From Blautia glucerasea (GTDB lineage Bacteria > Bacillota > Clostridia > Lachnospirales > Lachnospiraceae): 64,000 nucleotides of DNA. The notes under the pieces are model-generated. The model was given only the letters and a program-made list of their open reading frames with translations. It searched no databases and was not told the origin of the DNA. The first letter of the stretch is position 1. Every line of letters starts with the position of its first letter. Of this stretch, positions 1 to 7,234 are shown in pieces. The DNA lies in contig NZ_JAAITU010000012.1 in NCBI RefSeq assembly GCF_013304385.1, positions 24,769 to 88,768 on the forward strand, given 5' to 3'. Both the position numbers and the translations under genes were made by a program.

Positions 1-158
1 TGCAGGTGTGTCTCGATAGCGGAGCAAAGAAAGTGCTGCTTCCGATTACCAGTGCAGCAGACCTTGGCACCGTGCCGCCGGAGCTGGTGGGCAGTTTTAA
101 TCTGATTTTCTACAGCAGCGCGGAAGATGCGGTGTTTAAGGCGTTGGGAGTAGAGTAA
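1..158 (+). CDS. brxL: BREX Lon-like protein BrxL, C-terminal end (partial)
   Basis: The reading frame enters from outside the window at base 3 and stops at TAA 156-158, giving 51 residues. The peptide contains SGAKKVLLPI and ends in DAVFKALGVE, which I recognise as the end of the Lon-protease-like domain of BrxL, usually the last gene of type 1 BREX phage-defence operons (brxA-brxB-brxC-pglX-pglZ-brxL). BrxL is an AAA+ protein with a Lon-like C-terminal domain, required for BREX defence. The rest of the operon would lie upstream. A generic Lon is less likely because of the distinctive tail, but only the last 51 residues are visible. Confidence 0.75.
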   Translation, partial: QVCLDSGAKKVLLPITSAADLGTVPPELVGSFNLIFYSSAEDAVFKALGVE

Positions 159-191
159 CAGGTCTCTGAATGAAAGAAGGTGTTTTTGCTT

Positions 192-1220
192 ATGCCGTAT
201 AAGGTGCAATCTTCGGAAAAATTAAGAAAATCAGGTGCTGACTTTGAGACAAAGGCGATGCTTTATCTTTTGAATTTTCGGGAAGATAGTTCGCAAATCA
301 ACTATTTTGTCGTGGATTTTTTTAATGATATTACAGGAATGGACAGAATGGCAAGAAAGCTTTGGGATGTCCAGTCAAAGGCATCAAAAACCGGTTCTGC
401 GAAAACAATCGGTCGGGAGCTTGTTACTCTATATAAAAACCATGTGAGCGATTTTGATTTTTTTACATATATTATTTTTTTAGGTGGCGTTCCGGATACT
501 TTCAGGATTGATGCTAAACAGAATGTCTTTCAGTCCACAAATATTACTCCTAAGGCTTTGAAAAGCGTACTTTCAGGTCTGAAAGAAGAATGCACGGAAA
601 AGGAGTATATCGAATCAGATAAGATAACGGATGAATCATTAGAAAAGTTTCTAAAGTTGGTTTGGTTTGTTGTGGATGATAAAGAACCGGCGGATTACAT
701 TAAGGCGATTATTAGTAACCATCCCAAAATAGTTCCATCAGATTCTGAACTGATTGCTATTTTTAATGAAATCAGGAATAAACAATCAGAAAAGAAAAAT
801 ACGATTGTTGAAGGAGTTGTGATAGATCATATTGATGAAGTGCTTTCGTATGGTCGTCACCTGACAACATCAGAAATCAGATTGCTTGTTCTACAAAGAA
901 TTATTAATAGTAATCCTCTTGAAAGAGGAGTTCCTACACCGTTTATTGAGATAGTTTCAAAATTTCCTGAAGAGCAGAGGCAATCAATGATTGAACAATG
1001 CCAGCGATCTTTATGTATGGCGTTATTCAATAATTCCGCTGCACAGGGGTTTTGGAAATTATTTGAAGAAATATATACTTTGCTAATGAAATACCCGAAC
1101 AGGAATATTGACTTTATTTTCCAGCAGATTGCTGATGTCGTAATTGATGAATGCCCTAACTTCGATGTGTTATCACTTAAGTATTTTATAGCAAAGATTA
1201 AGGAGGGATTACTTCCATGA
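192..1220 (+). CDS. PD-(D/E)XK-type nuclease (Cap4/DUF4297-like), putative defence effector
   Basis: A 342-residue protein with no signal peptide. The first ~90 residues carry a restriction-endonuclease-like pattern: Glu19 in GADFETKA, then DFFNDITGMD, then WDVQSKA, giving Asp59-x-Gln61-x-Lys63, the D-x-Q-x-K form of the PD-(D/E)XK active site seen in Cap4/DUF4297 nucleases. The remainder is predicted helical and unrecognised. I start at ATG 192 because the purine-rich AAAGAAGG (173-180) lies 11 bases upstream; a GTG at 180 overlaps that site. The stop overlaps the next gene by 4 bases, so the two are surely co-translated. It follows brxL by 33 bases in an AT-rich stretch. Most likely it is the DNA-cutting effector of a Lamassu/ABC-3C-like pair. 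The nuclease assignment is by motif only. Confidence 0.6.
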   Translation: MPYKVQSSEKLRKSGADFETKAMLYLLNFREDSSQINYFVVDFFNDITGMDRMARKLWDVQSKASKTGSAKTIGRELVTLYKNHVSDFDFFTYIIFLGGVPDTFRIDAKQNVFQSTNITPKALKSVLSGLKEECTEKEYIESDKITDESLEKFLKLVWFVVDDKEPADYIKAIISNHPKIVPSDSELIAIFNEIRNKQSEKKNTIVEGVVIDHIDEVLSYGRHLTTSEIRLLVLQRIINSNPLERGVPTPFIEIVSKFPEEQRQSMIEQCQRSLCMALFNNSAAQGFWKLFEEIYTLLMKYPNRNIDFIFQQIADVVIDECPNFDVLSLKYFIAKIKEGLLP

Positions 1221-2827
1221 AAATTATTAAAGTGGGGCTGGGAAATACTGATGAGGCATATATCGAAAGCGAATTTTCTGATGGGATCAATATCATATAT
1301 AGCGACGAAAACAATAAGGGAAAAACGATAGTGATTCAATCAATGCTGTATACTATCGGAAACAAACCGATTTTTCCGAGCTCATTCAACTATAAGGAAT
1401 ATTATTATTATTTGGAATTTGAAGAAAATAATAAGGTCTATATAGTAGTGAGAAGAGGCGATTCCTACATCGTATCTTGCGCAGGTGATATTAGATTTTT
1501 TGAAGATACTGCTGAATTTAAGAATTTCTGGAACAACAATGTGTTTTCGTTGCCTCAAATATCTGTGAATGGCAACAAGAGAATTGCTGACATGGAACTA
1601 TACGCACAGATGTTCTTTGTTGGGCAAGATGGAAAAGATACATCAACAATTTTTAATTCCGGATTCTATCATAAGGATAACTTCAAGGATATGGTTTGTT
1701 TCTATGCGGGGGAGACTGAATCTACGCTCTCGGCTGATGAGATAACTCGATTAAAAAATCAAATTAAGGAATTAGAAGCAAAACGTAAGGAGCAGCTGGA
1801 AATCAGTGAATTTTATAAAACATCGACACCGGCGAAAGAATATTTGAGTCGAATTCAAGACAAAGTAGCATTTCAAAATAGAATATGCGAAATGGAAGAA
1901 ATAACTGGAAAGATATCTGATTTGCGTAAAATGAGAAACAAGCTGGCAACAAAGAGAAGCTTATGGAATGGAACATTAAAAGAGCTTCGTTCCCTTAATC
2001 GTAATATTGAGGTAGGAGAACTCCGTTGTATGGACTGTGACTCTACGCATATTGCATATAAAGGCAAAGGAAAAATTACATACTCGTTTGATGTGTCTAC
2101 CCCTGAAATGAGATCGCAGATAATTGCGTCCATTGAAGAACGGATTAGTGCGTATACTGAAGAAATAGAAAAGTATGATTTTGAAATTTCTTCTATGCAG
2201 CAACGAATTGAAGAGATAATGCAAGATGAAGACATTACAATCGAGAACATAGTGGCATATAAAAATGGCTTTAGTAGTATTGCTGAAATTGAAGAAAAGG
2301 TACAAAAACTTGATGAAGCCATTGATGACATAAAGCAAAAAGTTAAAGCAGGAAAGAAACAGACAGAGGATTCCAAAAAGGCACAGCAAGATTTTTACGA
2401 AGCGATAGTAGAAGAAATGAATCAGGTGAAGGGGAAAATAGATATCGAAAGCAAGCAATTATACGATGATCTGTTTACCAAAAGAGGCTCAGTTGTATCT
2501 GGAAGTGAGGAAACAGTATATTACATTGCAAGATTGATTAGCATTGCTAAATTAACGAAGCATTCTTGCCCAATTATAATGGATTCTTTTCGTGCGGAAG
2601 ATTTGTCAACGGAGAAGGAAGAACGTGTTTTGGCATTGTTATCTGAATTAAAACGCCAGTGCATTTTAACGACGACATTAAAGGCCGAAGAAAAAGATAA
2701 ATATGTGAAAATGGCTGGAATCAATGCGATTGATTATACAGGTCACCACTCTAATAAAATATTAGGAGCAGAGGAATTGCCGGCGTTTATGAAGTTATTA
2801 AGAGGATTAGGTATTAGTCTACAATAA
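1217..2827 (+). CDS. SMC/Rad50-like ATPase with zinc hook, partner of the upstream nuclease
   Basis: A 536-residue protein. The N-terminal head has a Walker A-like SDENNKGKT (29-37). A coiled-coil arm (about 174-260) leads to CMDC (271-274), a Rad50-type CxxC zinc hook, followed by a return coiled coil (about 300-410). The C-terminal head has a signature-like VSGSEE (427-432) and a Walker B strand PIIMDSF (452-458), where the usual Glu after Asp is Ser. The H-loop region reads ILTTTLK with no His. This layout is that of LmuB/ABC-3C ATPases, which sense DNA structures and control a nuclease partner. The 4-base ATGA overlap with the nuclease gene supports a complex. The degenerate catalytic Glu suggests slow hydrolysis or a sensing role (inference). 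Confidence 0.65.
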   Translation: MKIIKVGLGNTDEAYIESEFSDGINIIYSDENNKGKTIVIQSMLYTIGNKPIFPSSFNYKEYYYYLEFEENNKVYIVVRRGDSYIVSCAGDIRFFEDTAEFKNFWNNNVFSLPQISVNGNKRIADMELYAQMFFVGQDGKDTSTIFNSGFYHKDNFKDMVCFYAGETESTLSADEITRLKNQIKELEAKRKEQLEISEFYKTSTPAKEYLSRIQDKVAFQNRICEMEEITGKISDLRKMRNKLATKRSLWNGTLKELRSLNRNIEVGELRCMDCDSTHIAYKGKGKITYSFDVSTPEMRSQIIASIEERISAYTEEIEKYDFEISSMQQRIEEIMQDEDITIENIVAYKNGFSSIAEIEEKVQKLDEAIDDIKQKVKAGKKQTEDSKKAQQDFYEAIVEEMNQVKGKIDIESKQLYDDLFTKRGSVVSGSEETVYYIARLISIAKLTKHSCPIIMDSFRAEDLSTEKEERVLALLSELKRQCILTTTLKAEEKDKYVKMAGINAIDYTGHHSNKILGAEELPAFMKLLRGLGISLQ

Positions 2828-2882
2828 TAACCCGCACGGGTATATTTTTGCTGCACGAGAGTTTGTGAAAGGGGGGATTATC

Positions 2883-3086
2883 GTGACCAAGAAGAAAGCC
2901 TCGATGTCACAGGTGCTGGCAGATATAAAGCCTTACATAACGAAAAAGTTCATGGCGGCTCCCTGTGTTAAGGAGCAAGACATTCAGGTTATTTGTCAAA
3001 TTCTCCTGCCCAGATACAAGTATTACGGACATGAGCATACATATGGCTACGGATTCTGCGGAAATGGAGGATGCAGTGGGAAGTGA
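2883..3086 (+). CDS. small protein of unknown function at the island edge
   Basis: A 67-residue product starting at GTG 2883, chosen because AAAGGGGGG lies about 6 bases upstream. The first half is basic and helical (TKKKASMSQVLADIKPYITKK). The last 20 residues are rich in Gly, Tyr, His and Cys. I do not recognise it. It begins 56 bases after the ATPase stop, so it could be a third component or a cargo gene of the island. The codon pattern is AT-rich like the two genes before it. The C-terminal tail may come from a frameshift, because the frame of the next gene is open alongside it. Confidence 0.4.
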   Translation: MTKKKASMSQVLADIKPYITKKFMAAPCVKEQDIQVICQILLPRYKYYGHEHTYGYGFCGNGGCSGK

Positions 3087-3114
3087 AGTCTGGACTAGGC
3101 TTCAGGGGGCAAAA

Positions 3115-3381
3115 ATGGATATGGATATAAATGCGATTGTAGAGAGAATTCAAGAGGCAAGTGAGCTGTCATATAATTACTATAAGCCGCTTGTAGATAG
3201 CATTATTGCAGAGAAGGCATCTGAAAAGGAAGTGGAATATCTGCTGGATTACATGCTTGATGCATGTCATGATGAAAGAATGCTGAATCTGTTCAAGAAG
3301 GTTTGTAGACGATATTATAATCTTTATCCCGAAATGATTGTATCTGCGATACTGGCTTATAAGGAATGGTATGAGGATTGA
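3115..3381 (+). CDS. small acidic helical protein, unknown function
   Basis: An 88-residue product; start ATG 3115 has AGGGGG 5-6 bases upstream. The frame is open back to about 2965, overlapping the preceding small gene. The sequence is almost wholly helical and acidic at the C-terminus (YPEMIVSAILAYKEWYED), with no signal peptide or membrane segment. Similar small helical proteins are common as cargo of integrative elements, but I cannot name the family. Its place behind a nuclease/ATPase pair makes a small accessory subunit possible. The function is unknown. Confidence 0.45.
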   Translation: MDMDINAIVERIQEASELSYNYYKPLVDSIIAEKASEKEVEYLLDYMLDACHDERMLNLFKKVCRRYYNLYPEMIVSAILAYKEWYED

Positions 3382-3484
3382 ACGATTCTATTTTAAATCA
3401 AAAGACGAGAATGCATTGGATTACTACATGATTGGGGTATGTTTGGTTAAGCATGATGATGAATTATGGGCATTGAACAAGTAG
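3371..3484 (+). pseudogene. short truncated reading frame at the island/core junction
   Basis: ATG 3371 lies inside the stop region of the preceding gene (overlap to 3381) and reads 37 residues (starting MRIERFYFKSKDENALDYYM) before TAG 3482-3484. The coupling overlap is typical of a real operon gene, but the frame ends just after it enters sequence that belongs to the protease gene. I read it as the 5' piece of an island gene cut off where the island meets the host chromosome. It could also be a genuine 37-residue peptide. Confidence 0.35.
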
Positions 3485-4473
3485 ATTCCATTCTGATGCT
3501 TATGGATATGCAGATGGCAACAGGGGAACTTTTTGAATATAATAATAAGAAGACCTTTCCGGAGAGGCTTATGACAGGCAGGACATATACTGGAAAAGGG
3601 ATCGGAGTGGCAGTGCTGGATACCGGGCTTTTCCCCCATGCAGACTTTGACAGCCGTATCCGTTTTTTTTATGATTTCCTTTTTTACCGCAGACAGCCAT
3701 ATGATGATAATGGACATGGAACCCATGTTACCGGGATCCTGGCAGGAGATGGCAGAATGTCCTCTGGCAGGTATACAGGTGCGGCACCTGGCTGCAGCAT
3801 TATTGCTTTAAAGGTATTAGACAGATATGGGAACGGAAGCAAAGAGGATTTGCTGCAGGCTTTTCAGTGGATCCGAAGCTATAGGGAGGAGTACCGGATC
3901 CGGGTGGTGAATATTTCTGTGGGAACTACCTGCTGTACTTCAAATGAACAGGATGCGCTTCTTGATGCAGTGGATCAGCTGTGGGAGGAAGGACTGGTAG
4001 TGGTAGCAGCGGCTGGAAACCAGGGTCCAAGGTCAGGCAGCATTACAGCGCCTGGCAGCAACAAAAAGGTGATCACTGTAGGTTCCAGTGACCTGCTGGA
4101 AGGAAAAAAAGCAGTTTCCGGACGAGGACCTACAAAAGAATGTGTATGCAAGCCGGATGTGGTTGCGCCGGGAAATCATATCGTATCCTGTATACCTTAC
4201 ACAAAATGGAAACCATTAGAAGGAGGCACCACCGGGATCTACGGATATGGAGTCAAAAGCGGAACCTCTATGTCCACCCCGGTTGTTTCAGGAGCCATTG
4301 CCTGCGCTCTGGAAAAGAATCCCACCCTAACAAATGTGGCTATTAAAAGGATGCTGAAAGAAAGTGCAGACGATATGCAGCTGCCAAGGAATATCCAGGG
4401 ATGGGGTCGCTTCAACCGTGAACGGTTTTTGAATTTGACAAAAAATTATCACTGTAACGTACAAAAGCGTTGA
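3466..4473 (+). CDS. S8 family serine protease (subtilisin-like, no signal peptide)
   Basis: A 335-residue subtilase with the full catalytic triad: Asp52 in VLDTGLFPHADF, His84 in NGHGTHVTG, and Ser268 in SGTSMSTP, with oxyanion Asn185 in AAAGNQGP. There is no signal peptide and no prodomain, so it resembles intracellular subtilisins that degrade cytoplasmic or stress-damaged proteins. An in-frame TGA at 3460-3462 forbids a start upstream of ATG 3466, yet no Shine-Dalgarno precedes that ATG. The native 5' end was therefore probably replaced when the island to the left was inserted. GC content rises from this gene rightward. Confidence 0.9.
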   Translation: MGIEQVDSILMLMDMQMATGELFEYNNKKTFPERLMTGRTYTGKGIGVAVLDTGLFPHADFDSRIRFFYDFLFYRRQPYDDNGHGTHVTGILAGDGRMSSGRYTGAAPGCSIIALKVLDRYGNGSKEDLLQAFQWIRSYREEYRIRVVNISVGTTCCTSNEQDALLDAVDQLWEEGLVVVAAAGNQGPRSGSITAPGSNKKVITVGSSDLLEGKKAVSGRGPTKECVCKPDVVAPGNHIVSCIPYTKWKPLEGGTTGIYGYGVKSGTSMSTPVVSGAIACALEKNPTLTNVAIKRMLKESADDMQLPRNIQGWGRFNRERFLNLTKNYHCNVQKR

Positions 4474-4498
4474 CTTAGATCCTCTTTTTGAGTACAAT
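4470..4498 (+). promoter_or_regulatory. promoter for the citrate synthase/icd operon
   Basis: TTGACT (4470-4475), a 17-base spacer and TACAAT (4493-4498) form a near-consensus housekeeping promoter. It overlaps the stop codon of the protease gene, with AGGAGG at 4551-4556 downstream. Confidence 0.7.
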
Positions 4499-4561
4499 GG
4501 AAACGATGTGAATACAATTCATAGAGTATGAATACTATTCGTGTTCATAGAGGAGGAAATT

Positions 4562-5953
4562 ATGGAAAATAGACGAGTGACAATGAATCGGCATACGAAT
4601 CTGCTTCAGTTAGAGGAACATATGTATCCGCTGGTGGATGTAAAAACACCAAACGTATTCCGAAATCTTTTCCCTTATTCTGAAATACCGAAGATCGCAT
4701 TTAATGACAGGGTGGTTCCCCATCATATGCCGGATGATATCTGGATCACAGATACCACATTCAGAGATGGACAGCAGTCCAGGGCTCCTTACACTACGGA
4801 TCAGATCGTAAGGATTTATGATTACCTTCATAAGCTGGGCGGCCCGGAGGGAAGGATCCGTGCTTCCGAATTTTTCCTCTACAGCAAAAAGGACAGGGAT
4901 GCAGTTGAAAAATGTATGGAACGTGGCTATGAGTTCCCGGAAGTGACCAGCTGGATCCGTGCAAATAAGAAGGATTTCCAGCTTGTGCGTGATATGGGTA
5001 TGCGAGAGACTGGTATCCTTGTAAGCTGTTCTGATTATCATATATTTTATAAGATGAAGATGACCCGTAAGCAGGCCATGGAGCATTATCTCAGTATTGT
5101 GAAGGAATGTTTGGAGATCGGTGTTTCTGTTCGTTGTCATCTGGAGGATATTACAAGAGCAGATATTTACGGTTATGTGATCCCATTCTGTCTGGAGCTT
5201 ATGAAGCTGCGCCAGCATTATGGTATCCCGGTAAAGGTAAGATGCTGCGATACTATGGGCTACGGAGTCAACTACCCGGGTGCTGTGATCCCCCGTTCTG
5301 TACCTGGTATTATTTATGGTATTATGATTCATGCAGGGGTGCCTTCCGAGCTGATCGAGTGGCATGGACATAATGATTTTTATAAGGCTGTAAGCAATTC
5401 CACTACCGCATGGCTGTATGGTGCCTGTGGAGTGAATACCTCATTGTTCGGTATTGGAGAGCGGACTGGAAATACTCCGCTGGAGGCTATGGTATTCGAG
5501 TATGCACAGCTTAGAGGCAATCTGGGCGGTATGGATACCACAGTGATCACAGAACTGGCTGAATATTATGAGAAAGAGATCGGCTATCATATTCCGGAAA
5601 GAACGCCATTTGTAGGCAAGAATTTTAATGTGACAAGAGCAGGTATCCACGCAGATGGTCTTCTGAAGAATGAAGAGATCTATAATGTGTTTGATACAGA
5701 GAAATTCCTGAACAGATCTGCTGAGGTAGCAGTATCCAATACTTCAGGAGCAGCTGGGATCGCCCACTGGATCGATACCCATTACCGTTTGAAAGGCGAT
5801 AAGAAGGTTGACAAGAACAGCGAACTTGTTACAATGATCAAGGCATGGGTAGACAGCCAGTATGAAGACGGCCGTGTTACAGTACTGTCTGATAAGGAGT
5901 TGGAGACTGTGATCGCAGAAACCTGTGAGAGACTTGGTATTACATTGAAATAA
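4562..5953 (+). CDS. isopropylmalate/homocitrate synthase family protein, probable (Re)-citrate synthase
   Basis: A 463-residue DRE-TIM metallolyase: the TIM barrel opens with TTFRDGQQSR, carries EWHGHNDFYK (metal-binding His pair), and a later CGVNTSLFGIGERTGN segment. Members of this family condense acetyl-CoA with a 2-oxo acid. The gene is followed 19 bases later by NADP-isocitrate dehydrogenase, not by leuCDB, so the likely substrate is oxaloacetate. That would be the Re-type citrate synthase role described in Clostridium kluyveri, feeding 2-oxoglutarate and glutamate synthesis. The C-terminal LeuA regulatory domain is absent (463 residues against about 510). ATG 4562 has AGGAGG at a 5-base spacing. 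Substrate assignment rests on context. Confidence 0.75.
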   Translation: MENRRVTMNRHTNLLQLEEHMYPLVDVKTPNVFRNLFPYSEIPKIAFNDRVVPHHMPDDIWITDTTFRDGQQSRAPYTTDQIVRIYDYLHKLGGPEGRIRASEFFLYSKKDRDAVEKCMERGYEFPEVTSWIRANKKDFQLVRDMGMRETGILVSCSDYHIFYKMKMTRKQAMEHYLSIVKECLEIGVSVRCHLEDITRADIYGYVIPFCLELMKLRQHYGIPVKVRCCDTMGYGVNYPGAVIPRSVPGIIYGIMIHAGVPSELIEWHGHNDFYKAVSNSTTAWLYGACGVNTSLFGIGERTGNTPLEAMVFEYAQLRGNLGGMDTTVITELAEYYEKEIGYHIPERTPFVGKNFNVTRAGIHADGLLKNEEIYNVFDTEKFLNRSAEVAVSNTSGAAGIAHWIDTHYRLKGDKKVDKNSELVTMIKAWVDSQYEDGRVTVLSDKELETVIAETCERLGITLK

Positions 5954-5972
5954 GAAGAGGAGGAATATCTAA

Positions 5973-7181
5973 ATGGCAAAAATTCAGATGAACACACCCC
6001 TTGTAGAGATGGACGGAGATGAGATGACCCGTATTCTCTGGAAGCTTATTAAGGATGAACTTCTGAATCCTTTTATTGACTTGAAGACTGAATATTATGA
6101 TCTTGGCCTGGAGCACAGAAATGACACAGATGACCAGGTTACTGTAGATGCAGCAGAGGCAACCAAGAAATACGGAGTTGCTGTAAAATGTGCCACCATT
6201 ACCCCAAATAAGGCAAGAATGGACGAGTATGACCTGAAGAAAATGTACAAAAGCCCTAACGGCACTATTCGTGCCATCCTGGATGGTACCGTATTCCGTG
6301 CACCTATTGTTGTAAATGGAATTGAGCCTTGTGTACGCAACTGGAAAAAGCCGATCACCATTGCACGTCATGCATATGGGGATGTATACAAGAATACAGA
6401 GATGAGCATTGAGAAACCGGGTGACGCATATCTTGTATTTGAAGGTACAGATGGAGAGACTAAAAAAGAACTGATCCATCACTTTGACAATCCAGGTGTG
6501 ATCCAGGGAATGCACAACATTGAGGAGTCCATTGCAAGCTTTGCAAGATGCTGCTTTAACTATGCACTGGATACAAAGCAGGATCTGTGGTTTGGAGGCA
6601 AGGATACAATCTCCAAGATTTATGACGGGAAATTCAAAGAGATTTTTGCAACGATTTATGAAGAAGAATTTAAAGAAAAATTCCAGGAAGCAGGGATCAC
6701 TTATTTCTACAGCCTGATCGATGATATTGTAGCCCGTGTGATGAAAGCAGAGGGCGGTTTTATCTGGGCCTGCAAGAACTATGACGGAGATGTGATGAGT
6801 GACATGGTATCTTCTGCATTTGGCTCTCTTGCAATGATGACTTCTGTACTTGTTTCCCCTCACGGCTACTATGAGTATGAGGCTGCTCATGGTACGGTGC
6901 AGAGACATTACTACAGACATCTGGAAGGAAAAGAAACATCCACCAATTCTGTGGCAACTATTTTTGCATGGACAGGTGCTCTTCGTAAAAGAGGAGAGAT
7001 GGATGGGATCCAGGAACTGCAGGATTTTGCAGACAAGCTGGACAAGGCTACACTTTCAACTATCGAAAGCGGAAAGATGACAAAGGACCTGGCTTTGATC
7101 ACTTCCTTGAAGGATGTAACAGTACTGAACAGCAAAGAATTTATCCTTGCCATCCGTGAGAATCTGGAAAAGCTTCTCTGA
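5973..7181 (+). CDS. icd: NADP-dependent isocitrate dehydrogenase
   Basis: A 402-residue protein of the eukaryote-like homodimeric NADP-IDH class, beginning MAKIQMNTPLVEMDGDEMTR and containing SPNGTIRAILDGTVFR (substrate-binding Ser/Arg loop), DDIVARVMK (metal-binding Asp) and AAHGTVQRHY. It decarboxylates isocitrate to 2-oxoglutarate with NADPH production in the cytoplasm. Full length. It has GAGGAGG upstream of its ATG and sits directly behind the citrate synthase-type gene, so the pair supplies carbon for glutamate. No aconitase gene lies in the window. Confidence 0.93.
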   Translation: MAKIQMNTPLVEMDGDEMTRILWKLIKDELLNPFIDLKTEYYDLGLEHRNDTDDQVTVDAAEATKKYGVAVKCATITPNKARMDEYDLKKMYKSPNGTIRAILDGTVFRAPIVVNGIEPCVRNWKKPITIARHAYGDVYKNTEMSIEKPGDAYLVFEGTDGETKKELIHHFDNPGVIQGMHNIEESIASFARCCFNYALDTKQDLWFGGKDTISKIYDGKFKEIFATIYEEEFKEKFQEAGITYFYSLIDDIVARVMKAEGGFIWACKNYDGDVMSDMVSSAFGSLAMMTSVLVSPHGYYEYEAAHGTVQRHYYRHLEGKETSTNSVATIFAWTGALRKRGEMDGIQELQDFADKLDKATLSTIESGKMTKDLALITSLKDVTVLNSKEFILAIRENLEKLL

Positions 7182-7204
7182 TAAAAAAATATCATCATAA
7201 CAAA

Positions 7205-7234
7205 GGAGGAGCCGGCCATCAGGCCAGCTCCTCC
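7205..7234. terminator. hairpin terminator between convergent icd and ABC-F genes
   Basis: GGAGGAGC (7205-7212) pairs with GCTCCTCC (7227-7234), and GGCC with GGCC inside, around an ATCA loop. One arm is part of the last codons of the ABC-F gene. The leftward flank is T-rich on the minus strand, so it probably serves both genes. Confidence 0.6.
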
